From assembly GCA_900547395.1 (NCBI GenBank), contig URGP01000023.1, positions 1 through 32,399 of the forward strand: a DNA stretch of 32,399 nt, read 5' to 3'. The stretch is from an uncultured Opitutales bacterium (lineage in GTDB: Bacteria; Verrucomicrobiota; Verrucomicrobiia; Opitutales; Intestinicryptomonadaceae). The translations under genes were made by a program, and so were the position numbers. Shown in pieces: positions 1-7,793 of this stretch (position 1 is its first letter; every line of letters begins with the position of its first letter). The notes under the pieces are model-generated. The model had not been told where the DNA came from and searched no databases. It worked only from the letters and a program-made list of their open reading frames with translations.

Positions 1-53
1 TGCAATCTCCTATCACAGCTTTTTTTATTGTCCGAATTTTGGGGTACAGTTCA
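1..53 (-). mobile_element. Outer end of an insertion sequence (IS3-family-like), IS body off the left edge
   Basis: These 53 bases are the exact reverse complement of 32345-32397. Read outward (leftward), the element starts TGAACTGTACCCC followed by CAAAATTCGGACA, a style of terminus common in IS3-family elements; the family call is from memory. Identity extends well past a normal terminal inverted repeat of about 25 bp, so both window edges hold the same end (transposase-upstream end) of the same IS, in opposite orientation. Only 29 bp separate it from the pgi stop codon. No transposase is inside the window. Confidence 0.75.
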
Positions 54-82
54 TTCCGCGCTTTTTTTATCCGACAAAAACC

Positions 83-1582
83 TTACTTTTGCATAAGCTT
101 GAATATCAGCTCCTCGTCGCCGACATAACCCGATTTTTCCGCAAGCTCTTCTATGGTCAAATTCGGATTTTGCTCAATCAATGCCGATATAGCCTTTTTG
201 ATTTCCAAAATTCTGCCTGCCGCTTTCTTACCCGCCTCAACACCTGGCTGATGGTAGGCGTTTATGCCGATAAACGAAGCGTAAAAGCCCGTCGCCCTGT
301 CAAACAGCGCAATGATTGCGCCGATTGATTTTTCGGAAACATCGGGCAATGTCAAAGTAATAGATTCCCTGCCCTTTGCCGACAACGCCTCGCGCGTGCC
401 AAGCAAGAACGCCCGCAAATAGTCTCCGCTTGTAATGCCGCCCTCTTCAACTTCAACAGAACCGCCCTCGCGGGATTTCAATACTTCGATAAATGTAACA
501 AAGAAATTGTTTACGCCGTCCCTTAACTGCTGAACATATGCGTGCTGGTCGGTAGAACCTTTGTTGCCGTAAACGCTTATGCCCTGCTCTACCCTGTTGC
601 CCTGCAAGTCAAACTCCTTGCCGAGAGACTCCATTATGAGCTGCTGCAAATAGCGCGAAAGAAGCAAAAGCCTGTCCTTGTAAGGCAGTATCACCATATC
701 CTTTTTGCCCGCGCCACCCGTGCAAAAATACCACATCAAGGCAAGAAGCATCGCGGGATTTTTCATAAAGTCTTTGTTTGAAGTTGCCTCGTCCATCAGG
801 CGCGCGCCCAAAAGAAGAGCGTCAATGTCTATCCCCTGCAAGGCGGCAGGCAAAAGCCCGACAGCGGCAAACTCGCTCGTCCTGCCGCCAACCCAGTCCC
901 ACATCGGGAAAAATTCCAAAAAATTGCGCTCTTTAGCGTAATTAAAAAGCTTGCTGCCGTTGCCTGTCGTCACAACCGAGTGACGGGCAAAGTCAAGCCC
1001 TGCGTCCTCCCACTTTTTTTGGGCTTCAAGCATGGCGTTTCGAGGCTCAGGAGTTCCGCCCGACTTTGAAGCAATGACCGCCAAAGTTTTCCCGAGCTTG
1101 CCCGAAAGACGCTCAAAAACCAAATCAAAACCGTCGGGGTCAGTGTTATCCAAAAAGAAAACCGACATCTTGTCAGACGACGGGCGCGACAGGGCGTCGG
1201 CGACAAATTCGGGTCCCAAAGCAGAACCGCCTATGCCTATGCATAAAAGGTTTTCAAATTTTCCGTCCGCACCCCTAATTTCGCCCGAATGAACTTTCTT
1301 TGCAAATTCCTTTATGCGCAAAATGTTTTCGTCTATCTGCGACTTCAATTCATCAGACGGCGCAAGAGAAGAGTTTCTCAGCCAGTAATGCCCCACCATG
1401 CGGTTTTCATCGGGATTTGCGACCGCCCCGCCGACAAGCGTATCCATATCCGAAAAAGCCTTTTGAATTTTATCGGACATCGAACCAAAGAAAGCGTCTG
1501 TGAAATTGACGCGGCTAATGTCAATGGAAAAACCGAGAGACGGAACTTCGCAAAAATATTTTTTAAAACGCTGCCAAGACAT
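83..1582 (-). CDS. pgi: Glucose-6-phosphate isomerase
   Basis: Interconverts glucose 6-phosphate and fructose 6-phosphate in the cytoplasm (glycolysis/gluconeogenesis). The 499-residue product has the two sugar-isomerase (SIS) domains of the family: a glycine-rich GIGGSALGPEF motif near residue 120, SKSGGTPEPRN near 170, an EQG motif followed by NKGSTDQHAYVQQLRDG near 345. The start is placed at the ATG at 1582 because GAGG lies 6 bases upstream; an in-frame GTG at 1594 would add four residues and overlap that ribosome-binding site. A possible promoter (TTGAAA at 1638-1643, 17-bp gap, weak TAGTTT at 1615-1620) lies between the gene and the tracrRNA terminator. The gene ends 29 bp from the left IS end and I see no intrinsic terminator in that gap, so readthrough into the IS is possible. 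Function is secure. Confidence 0.96.
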   Translation of the reverse strand: MSWQRFKKYFCEVPSLGFSIDISRVNFTDAFFGSMSDKIQKAFSDMDTLVGGAVANPDENRMVGHYWLRNSSLAPSDELKSQIDENILRIKEFAKKVHSGEIRGADGKFENLLCIGIGGSALGPEFVADALSRPSSDKMSVFFLDNTDPDGFDLVFERLSGKLGKTLAVIASKSGGTPEPRNAMLEAQKKWEDAGLDFARHSVVTTGNGSKLFNYAKERNFLEFFPMWDWVGGRTSEFAAVGLLPAALQGIDIDALLLGARLMDEATSNKDFMKNPAMLLALMWYFCTGGAGKKDMVILPYKDRLLLLSRYLQQLIMESLGKEFDLQGNRVEQGISVYGNKGSTDQHAYVQQLRDGVNNFFVTFIEVLKSREGGSVEVEEGGITSGDYLRAFLLGTREALSAKGRESITLTLPDVSEKSIGAIIALFDRATGFYASFIGINAYHQPGVEAGKKAAGRILEIKKAISALIEQNPNLTIEELAEKSGYVGDEELIFKLMQK

Positions 1583-1671
1583 AATATACCTCACAATTAA
1601 AAATTAATCCCCATAAACTACCCCCTCTCCCCGACTTTTTCAAGCCTTCTTTTTTAAGGAACATTACAATA

Positions 1672-1699
1672 CAAAAAGAGGCGATGCAAAAGCATCGCC
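1672..1699 (-). terminator. Intrinsic terminator of the tracrRNA
   Basis: On the minus strand a perfect 8-bp stem (GGCGATGC / GCATCGCC) with a TTTT loop is followed by TC and five T. The opposite strand lacks a comparable T tract on its own 3' side, so the signal points to a minus-strand RNA ending about 100 bp upstream of pgi. No protein gene on that strand is in a position to use it, which supports a non-coding RNA upstream. Confidence 0.85.
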
Positions 1700-1815
1700 C
1701 TTATTTGGTGGAAATAAATTCCTTGTTAACGGACAACTTTAAATTTAATTAAAGTCCGAAAATGATTTGCCATTTTCGAGCCCGTTCTTTGATTTCTACA
1801 TTGTTTCTTAATGAA
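1673..1815 (-). ncRNA. tracrRNA: tracrRNA of the type II-C CRISPR-Cas system
   Basis: A minus-strand RNA of about 140 nt divergent from cas9. Bases 1802-1784 read AATGTAGAAATCAAAGAAC, perfectly complementary to the last 19 bases of the crRNA-sense repeat. Pairing can continue to about 1767 in broken form: U-G/C-G/U-G pairs, then AG-UU with UCGA, an internal loop, then UUGC at the repeat start with GCAA. Downstream hairpins are CGAAAATG/CATTTTCG (1778-1757), GGAC..GTCC enclosing an A/U stem (1757-1731), GGAA/TTCC (1722-1710), and the terminator (1699-1680). The 5' end is inferred from a promoter-like pair; a GTTTC/GAAAC hairpin (1817-1803) may form its extreme 5' end. This RNA would pair with crRNA repeats and load Cas9. 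The opposite-strand reading is discussed under rejected items. Confidence 0.8.
1784..1802 (-). repeat. tracrRNA anti-repeat core (19 bp identical to the CRISPR repeat half)
   Basis: The plus strand here reads GTTCTTTGATTTCTACATT, identical to positions 18-36 of the crRNA-sense repeat. The same 19 bases are the segment kept unchanged in the degenerate terminal repeat at 7794-7829. It is the only repeat-like sequence I find outside the array. Confidence 0.85.
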
Positions 1816-1821
1816 ACGTTA

Positions 1822-1853
1822 AATATATTCAATTTTTTGAGAAAATATGTCAA
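1822..1853 (-). promoter_or_regulatory. Putative tracrRNA promoter
   Basis: On the minus strand a perfect TTGACA (1853-1848) precedes A/T-rich DNA with TATATT at 1827-1822. The gap is 20 bp, longer than ideal; an alternative AATATA at 18 bp is a weaker -10. Transcription would start close to 1815, a few bases before the anti-repeat. It lies almost back to back with the cas9 promoter. Confidence 0.5.
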
Positions 1854-1862
1854 CAAAATTTT

Positions 1863-1892
1863 TTGCCTTGAATAAAAATAATTTTCTATTAT
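1863..1892 (+). promoter_or_regulatory. Putative cas9 operon promoter
   Basis: TTGCCT (1863-1868), an 18-bp gap and TATTAT (1887-1892, 5 of 6 matches to TATAAT). The predicted start near 1899 leaves only about five bases before the cas9 ATG at 1904, so the mRNA would be leaderless or nearly so. No Shine-Dalgarno sequence is visible upstream of the ATG, which agrees with this. Confidence 0.45.
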
Positions 1893-1903
1893 AAAAACTC
1901 TTC

Positions 1904-4900
1904 ATGAAATATAGATTAGGTTTGGATATAGGCTCTTCGTCAATTGGATGGTGTATTTTTGAAACGGTAAACAATATTCCCGTACGAATTGTGGATATGG
2001 GAGTCAGAATTTTTACAGACGGAAGAGATCCCCAAAAAAAGACCCCCCTTGCGGTGGAAAGAAGAATGGCGCGAGGTGCAAGGCGCCAAAGAGACAGACG
2101 CCTGCAAAGAATAAACGCCCTTGTGAAGCAATTAAAATCCTGCGGGTTAATGCCTGAAAGCAAAGATGCAAAAAAGCTCGAACTTAAAAACCCGTACAAA
2201 ATAAGAGCAAAAGCCGTTCATGAAGAAGTTTCTCTTTACGAATTAGGAAGAGCATTGTTCCATATAAACAGGCGCAGAGGCTTTAAATCAAACCGCAAGG
2301 CTGACAAAGGCGCGGATGAAAACGAATCATCCGCAATGAAAAAAGCAATAAAGGATTTGAACGAAAAATTAGGCGGACAAACTCTTGGGGAATTCCTTTA
2401 TGAAAGGCAAAATAAAGGGGAAAATGTAAGGGTTCGCGCAGAAACCATCAAAAATAAAAACATCTACGACATGTACGCCGACAGGAGCATGTACGAAAAA
2501 GAATTTGACCGCATTTGGAACACCCAATCAAAGTTCCACAAAGAATTGACTCCCGAATTGAGGCAAAAAATTCACTATATCATTTTTAATCAACGCCCAT
2601 TAAAAGTTCCGGAAAGAGGTTTTTGCCAATTTGAAAAAGATGAGAGAAGAGAATATCTTGCAATGCCGATTTCTCAAATTTACAGAATTTACGCCGAAGT
2701 CGCCCAGCTTGAAATAATTGCTTTTGAAGGCGACGACAAACGCCTTACGCCAAGCGAAAGAAACGCAATCGCGAACGAACTCTTGCTCAACACAAAAAAA
2801 TTAGCAAAAAAAGACGGTGAAATAACTTTTGAAAAAATCTCTCAAAAAATTTTAAATCTTCCAAAGTCCACGAAATTCAACCTGCAAAGCGAAAACCGCA
2901 AGGGACTGTTTTGCGATAAAACTGCTTTCATTATGTCCCAAGAAGAATGCTTCGGGGCAGATTGGCATAAATTTTCATTTGAAAAACAAAGCGAAATCAT
3001 AAACACAATTTTAAACGTTTCGGCAAAACCATTATCCGATGAAGAATTAGAAGAATTATTGTCTATAAAATATTCCATCTCCAAAGAAAAGGCAGTAAGC
3101 ATTTTAAATAAAGCAATGAAGCTTCCCGATGGAACAGGCTCGCTTTCAGCTCTTGCCATGTCAAAGATATTGCCACATCTTAAAGAATGGAATATATATA
3201 ACAGAGCTTGCGCACTGGCAGGATATAACTTCAATCAAAATTATTCCGGAGAAATATTGGATAAACTCCCCTACTACGGTCAAGTTTTAAAAACTGCCGC
3301 TCTCGGAGCAAATCCAACCGAAGAAAACTTAAAATTCCCCGAAAAATACTACGGCAAAATCACAAATCCGACTGTCCATATTGCCTTAAACCAAGTCCGA
3401 AAAGTTGTAAATAAACTGATTGATATTTATGGCAAGCCTGATGAAATCGTGGTTGAAACCGCGCGGGATTTGCCTCTCGGCGAAAAAGGTATTTCGGAAC
3501 TGAAAAAAAATCAGGAAAAAAATAAAAAAGATAACGACAGAATTGCCAAAGAACTCGAAAAAGTTGGGGCAAAGAATAACTACCAAAACCGAATGAAGTT
3601 CAAAATCTGGGAAGATTTAAACAAAGACGAGAAGCAACGTTGCTGTCCATTCTGCGGAAAACAAATTCCGCTAAATGCTATTGACGGACTATTTTCAAGA
3701 CACTTTGAAATAGAACACCTTTTGCCGTTCTCGGAAACATTTGACGATTCAAGAAACAATAAAGTTATTGCCTGCAAAGACTGTAACCATATGTACAAAG
3801 GCAAAAAATCTCCATTTGAAGCCTTTGGGCATATCAAGGATAAAGACAATCCCCGTAATTATGACGCCATTTTGGCAAGAGCAAAAGATTTTGTAAATGC
3901 CGAAAAACGCCTTTGGAGATTTCAAGAAGATGCAATGCGGCGCTTTAAAGACGAAGAAAGCGATTTGATAGCGCGCACAATGAACGATACCCGCTACATG
4001 ACAAGAGCAACGCGGGAATATCTCACAAGCATTGTCGAAGCAAAAAATGTCTATACCGTTAAAGGCGTAATTACAGGGCTTTTGCGCAACAAATGGGGAA
4101 TAAATAAACTCTTAAATGACCCTGCCCTTCCGCCAGAAGAGGCAGATGAAAAAAATCGAAACGACAATCGCCACCACGCAATAGACGCTTTTATTCTATG
4201 CACGATAAGCAGAGCCATGATACAAAGAATTGCCCAATCCGCCAAACTCTGCGAAGAAGCGGGATATGAAAAAATCGTCTCAGACATCGGAAAACCTTTT
4301 GATGACTTCGACTACGAAGAAATGAAAAAGCATTTGGACAAGATGCTTATTTCATTTAAGCCTGACAGAGGCAATGCCGTAAACGCAGTTAAAAACAATA
4401 AAACCCTCGGCAGTTTGCATAACGAAACTGCGCTTGGAGCCATTAATTTTAAAGATGGAAGTAAAACTCTGACCCTTGCAAAAAGAATAAAAATTGAAAC
4501 ATTAGATTTCAAAGAAAAGAACATAGAAGAAGTCGCAGACGAAAAAATCAAAAAAGATTTAAAAGCGATTTATGAAGAAGTTATTCTTGCAGGTGCAGAT
4601 AAAAAAGTATGGGTTGAAAAACTTAGCAAATATGCAAAAAACAATTCCATAAGGCGCATAAGAATACATCTAAGGAATAATGAATTATCAACGCTTATTC
4701 CAATAAAAGATAAAAACGGCAAGATTTATAAATACTATGCAAATGCGGAAAATTATTGCATGGACATTTATTTGCCAAGCGGAGAAAAGAAATGGCATTT
4801 CAAGCCCGTTTCAATGTTTGAAGCTCATCAAAAAAATTATATTCCAAAATGGCGAAAAACTGATCCGCATGCAAAACTTGTAATGCGACTATTTAAACAA

Positions 4901-5128
4901 GATATTTTGGCATTTGAAGAAAATGGAAACATTGTTTATAAAAGAATTACAAGTATATGGGGAAGTGGAGTCATCCAACTTATGCCACTGAATAAAAACT
5001 TTATAGATAAAGATGATAAAAGAACGAGCAAAACTCCCTCTTCTCTTCAAAAACTAAACGCCAGAAAGGTCTATATCGATGAAGCCGGTCGCTTATTTGA
5101 TCCCGGCAAGGCAAAATATTCCGAATAA
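1904..5128 (+). CDS. cas9: CRISPR-associated endonuclease Cas9, type II-C
   Basis: RNA-guided DNA endonuclease that cuts targets matching crRNA spacers. At 1074 residues it is in the compact II-C range. RuvC-I is at the N-terminus (LGLDIGSSSIGW, catalytic D8). An arginine-rich bridge helix follows (ERRMARGARRQRDRRLQR, about residues 52-70), then a helical recognition lobe to about 490. RuvC-II is DEIVVETARDL (E518). The HNH nuclease has EIEHLLPFS with catalytic H605 and Asn618/619, flanked by two CxxC pairs (C581/C584 and C624/C627), a likely zinc site. RuvC-III is RHHAIDAFIL (H758, D761). The remaining C-terminus (about 850-1074) should hold the wedge and PAM-interacting regions. No catalytic residue is missing. 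The start ATG begins the canonical RuvC-I strand. The stop codon overlaps the cas1 ATG by one base. Base composition looks more A/T-rich than most neighbours. The PAM cannot be read from the sequence. Confidence 0.98.
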   Translation: MKYRLGLDIGSSSIGWCIFETVNNIPVRIVDMGVRIFTDGRDPQKKTPLAVERRMARGARRQRDRRLQRINALVKQLKSCGLMPESKDAKKLELKNPYKIRAKAVHEEVSLYELGRALFHINRRRGFKSNRKADKGADENESSAMKKAIKDLNEKLGGQTLGEFLYERQNKGENVRVRAETIKNKNIYDMYADRSMYEKEFDRIWNTQSKFHKELTPELRQKIHYIIFNQRPLKVPERGFCQFEKDERREYLAMPISQIYRIYAEVAQLEIIAFEGDDKRLTPSERNAIANELLLNTKKLAKKDGEITFEKISQKILNLPKSTKFNLQSENRKGLFCDKTAFIMSQEECFGADWHKFSFEKQSEIINTILNVSAKPLSDEELEELLSIKYSISKEKAVSILNKAMKLPDGTGSLSALAMSKILPHLKEWNIYNRACALAGYNFNQNYSGEILDKLPYYGQVLKTAALGANPTEENLKFPEKYYGKITNPTVHIALNQVRKVVNKLIDIYGKPDEIVVETARDLPLGEKGISELKKNQEKNKKDNDRIAKELEKVGAKNNYQNRMKFKIWEDLNKDEKQRCCPFCGKQIPLNAIDGLFSRHFEIEHLLPFSETFDDSRNNKVIACKDCNHMYKGKKSPFEAFGHIKDKDNPRNYDAILARAKDFVNAEKRLWRFQEDAMRRFKDEESDLIARTMNDTRYMTRATREYLTSIVEAKNVYTVKGVITGLLRNKWGINKLLNDPALPPEEADEKNRNDNRHHAIDAFILCTISRAMIQRIAQSAKLCEEAGYEKIVSDIGKPFDDFDYEEMKKHLDKMLISFKPDRGNAVNAVKNNKTLGSLHNETALGAINFKDGSKTLTLAKRIKIETLDFKEKNIEEVADEKIKKDLKAIYEEVILAGADKKVWVEKLSKYAKNNSIRRIRIHLRNNELSTLIPIKDKNGKIYKYYANAENYCMDIYLPSGEKKWHFKPVSMFEAHQKNYIPKWRKTDPHAKLVMRLFKQDILAFEENGNIVYKRITSIWGSGVIQLMPLNKNFIDKDDKRTSKTPSSLQKLNARKVYIDEAGRLFDPGKAKYSE

Positions 5129-6045
5129 TGGCAAGACGGCAAATAGTTGAAATTACGGAAGACGGCAGAGTTTTAGGTGTCGAACGAGGTTTCTTGATTG
5201 TTTCTTGCAAAAAAGAAATTTTAGGTAAAATTCCATTAGACGACATTGAAGCCGTAATCTGCAATTCAAACTATTGCCTGTTTACATCATCGCTTGCAAA
5301 TACTCTTGCCGAATATTCCATCCCCTTGTTAATTTGCGATAAAATAAAAAAATATCCAAAATCCGCAATGCTTGCGCTTGAATCGAACTATCGTCAAGGG
5401 GATGTAATTCAAGCGCAAGCGGACGCCTCGGAACCCATGAAAAAATCGGCATGGGCGCAAATTGTAAAAGTAAAACTTCGCAGACAGGCAAATGTCTTAA
5501 AATTTCTAAAAAAAGAAGATGGCTTCGTCTTTCTAAACGGAATAGCCGAACTTGTGAAAAGCGGAGACAGCGAAAACTGCGAAGCTCGCGGAGCTGCGAG
5601 ATATTGGAAGGAATTGATGGGCGAATATTTTAAAAGAGACAGAAATTCCAACGATGAAAATATTTTTTTTAATTACGGCTACACTATTTTAAGAGCTGCA
5701 ACAATAAGGGCTATTTTATCGGCAGGATTACACCCAAGTCTTTCCATTCACCATAAATCAACAACAAATTCGCTAAGACTTGCCGACGACTTAATAGAAC
5801 CGTTTCGACCTTTTGTAGATATAACGGTAAAACAAATTTTAGAAGAGCATACATCTTTAAATGTAGAAGCCAAAAAGAAACTTGTTTCCGTTTTAAACCG
5901 ACGTTTCCACATAAAAGAAAAGGAAACTACATTGCAAAGCCAAATAAATATTCTCGCAAAAAATTTAGCGCAATTTTTCTTAAAGGAAAGCGATTTCAAA
6001 AAAATTCAAGATATTAAAATCGAAGAATTTCTAACAAATGCCTGA
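5128..6045 (+). CDS. cas1: CRISPR-associated endonuclease/integrase Cas1
   Basis: Catalytic subunit of the Cas1-Cas2 spacer integrase, which inserts new spacers next to a repeat. The 305-residue protein has an N-terminal beta domain and a C-terminal helical domain with the metal-binding residues expected of the family: E152 in NCEARGAARYWKEL, the histidine pair H208/H209 in SIHHKS, and the acidic ADDLIEPFRPFVD segment just after. Length is typical of type II Cas1. Translation is coupled to cas9 (TAATG junction, one shared base) and the 3' end overlaps cas2 by 8 bases, so all three are made from one mRNA. There is no Csn2 or Cas4 next to it, which is what defines II-C. Confidence 0.97.
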   Translation: MARRQIVEITEDGRVLGVERGFLIVSCKKEILGKIPLDDIEAVICNSNYCLFTSSLANTLAEYSIPLLICDKIKKYPKSAMLALESNYRQGDVIQAQADASEPMKKSAWAQIVKVKLRRQANVLKFLKKEDGFVFLNGIAELVKSGDSENCEARGAARYWKELMGEYFKRDRNSNDENIFFNYGYTILRAATIRAILSAGLHPSLSIHHKSTTNSLRLADDLIEPFRPFVDITVKQILEEHTSLNVEAKKKLVSVLNRRFHIKEKETTLQSQINILAKNLAQFFLKESDFKKIQDIKIEEFLTNA

Positions 6046-6373
6046 ATTGAAAAGCGGATACAGACTTATGTGGATGATGGTTATGTTCGACCTGCCTGTC
6101 GTTCGAGAAATAGACAGAAAACGTGCAACCGCATTCAGAAATGTTTTATTAGAAAACGGATTTGAAATGAGCCAATTTTCCGTATATCTGAGATTTTGCG
6201 GGGAAAAGGAACGCACAAAAAAATACATACGCATAATTCAAGCAAACGCCCCTGAAGAAGGGAATATTTCAATCCTATTCTTCACCGATAAACAATTTGC
6301 CCAAACAATCAACATATGCAAAAAAGAACGAATTAAACAAAGAGATGTCCCCGAACAACTCAATCTGTTTTGA
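6038..6373 (+). CDS. cas2: CRISPR-associated protein Cas2
   Basis: Structural partner of Cas1 in the spacer-integration complex. The 111-residue product has the ferredoxin-like opening strand typical of Cas2 (WMMVMFDLPVV, with the conserved aspartate at about residue 18), a helix that begins REIDRKRATAFRN, and the second strand SQFSVYLRF. The start ATG lies within the last codons of cas1 (8-base overlap). It is the last gene of the cas operon and ends 100 bp before the first repeat. Family assignment is secure; nuclease activity cannot be inferred. Confidence 0.95.
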   Translation: MPELKSGYRLMWMMVMFDLPVVREIDRKRATAFRNVLLENGFEMSQFSVYLRFCGEKERTKKYIRIIQANAPEEGNISILFFTDKQFAQTINICKKERIKQRDVPEQLNLF

Positions 6374-6473
6374 AAAAAAGAACTTTTTTATAAAAATTCT
6401 CGTAAAAACTTCCATTTTTTGAAAGAGAAAAAGCTTCTAACTTCGTTCATAAACACAAAGTTATAAAAGCTAT
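6374..6473. promoter_or_regulatory. cas2-proximal array flank (probable spacer-acquisition leader)
   Basis: A 100-bp A/T-rich segment between the cas2 stop and the first intact repeat. It begins with a weak A/U hairpin (AAAAAAG/CTTTTTT, 6374-6389) that could end the cas transcript. The degenerate repeat is at the opposite end of the array, so by the usual rule new spacers should be inserted on this side. It is downstream, not upstream, of the array in the crRNA-sense direction. I see no protein gene. Confidence 0.5.
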
Positions 6474-6509
6474 AATGTAGAAATCAAAGAACAGAAGTCA
6501 ATCCGCAAC
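6474..6509 (-). promoter_or_regulatory. Promoter inside the CRISPR repeat (representative copy; present in every repeat)
   Basis: In crRNA sense, repeat positions 9-14 are TTGACT and positions 31-36 are TACATT, a 16-bp gap. That is a sigma70-like pair with 5/6 and 4/6 matches. Transcripts would begin within the adjacent spacer, producing crRNAs with ready-made 5' ends, as established for Neisseria meningitidis II-C arrays. The same pair occurs in all 20 intact repeats. Confidence 0.6.
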
Positions 6510-7793
6510 TCGTGTTTCAATGTCGAATATTGTTTTTTTAATGTAGAAATCAAAGAACAGAAGTCAATCCGCAACCCCTTTCCGTGTTTAGTTTTTGGTT
6601 TTAAAAATGTAGAAATCAAAGAACAGAAGTCAATCCGCAACAAAATAAAGCCGTTCGCAAACGCAACGCGCAATGTAGAAATCAAAGAACAGAAGTCAAT
6701 CCGCAACTTGAGGCTTTCATCATCAGACAGCCCCCGCAATGTAGAAATCAAAGAACAGAAGTCAATCCGCAACTTTAATGTTTTCTTGCAACTTATTTCT
6801 TTAAATGTAGAAATCAAAGAACAGAAGTCAATCCGCAACCGATTTTAGTCTTCTCACGAAGAATATTCTAATGTAGAAATCAAAGAACAGAAGTCAATCC
6901 GCAACCCGCCTTTTCGATTTTCAAAAACATTTTGCAATGTAGAAATCAAAGAACAGAAGTCAATCCGCAACCTTTCGTTTTTTAGTTTTTTTAGTTTTTT
7001 TAATGTAGAAATCAAAGAACAGAAGTCAATCCGCAACTTAGAGGGCGCACACTGTACGCACTACAATAATGTAGAAATCAAAGAACAGAAGTCAATCCGC
7101 AACCCCTTTCCGTACTTTATTGTTTTAAAGTTTAATGTAGAAATCAAAGAACAGAAGTCAATCCGCAACCATATTACTTTACTTCTCTTTTCCTCACAAA
7201 ATGTAGAAATCAAAGAACAGAAGTCAATCCGCAACCAACGCGCTTGGAAGCTTGGTTTGAAAATTAATGTAGAAATCAAAGAACAGAAGTCAATCCGCAA
7301 CTAATATTGGCAACTTGTAATTCCGTAATTTAATGTAGAAATCAAAGAACAGAAGTCAATCCGCAACGCCTTTCGTTGAGATTAAAAAGCAAATTATAAT
7401 GTAGAAATCAAAGAACAGAAGTCAATCCGCAACATCCAACTCGCGTTTGCCAACCGCGGCAATAATGTAGAAATCAAAGAACAGAAGTCAATCCGCAACT
7501 TGCATTTTTTGCATTTTTCATTATGTATCAATGTAGAAATCAAAGAACAGAAGTCAATCCGCAACTTGTACATTCTTGCAAAGGCTTTTCCTGTCAATGT
7601 AGAAATCAAAGAACAGAAGTCAATCCGCAACCCCCATAAGTAAAGCCTCGACACTGGACGCAATGTAGAAATCAAAGAACAGAAGTCAATCCGCAACTAA
7701 AACATTTAAAATCTCTCAGCTAAAAGAAATGTAGAAATCAAAGAACAGAAGTCAATCCGCAACACAACGACGCATTTTGCGAAAACTTGCGTT

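Noticed and set aside
1784..1900. tracrRNA on the plus strand, with the anti-repeat followed by the GTTTC/GAAAC hairpin, and crRNAs on the plus strand
   Set aside because: It would pair a repeat's first 19 bases neatly and would make the degenerate repeat the 3' end, but there is no convincing terminator before cas9, and the strong terminator, hairpins, TTGACA element, repeat-borne promoters and similarity to known II-C repeats all favour the minus strand. It remains the main alternative to test by strand-specific RNA-seq.
1819..2199. 126-codon minus-strand frame covering the cas9 start and tracrRNA promoter
   Set aside because: It overlaps the conserved RuvC-I coding region and the tracrRNA; no domain is seen.
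6470..7696. Minus-strand open frames of 60-122 codons repeating the peptide LRIDFCSLISTL every 22 residues
   Set aside because: They are translations of the CRISPR array: 66 bp is 22 codons, so the repeat stays in frame. They are not proteins.
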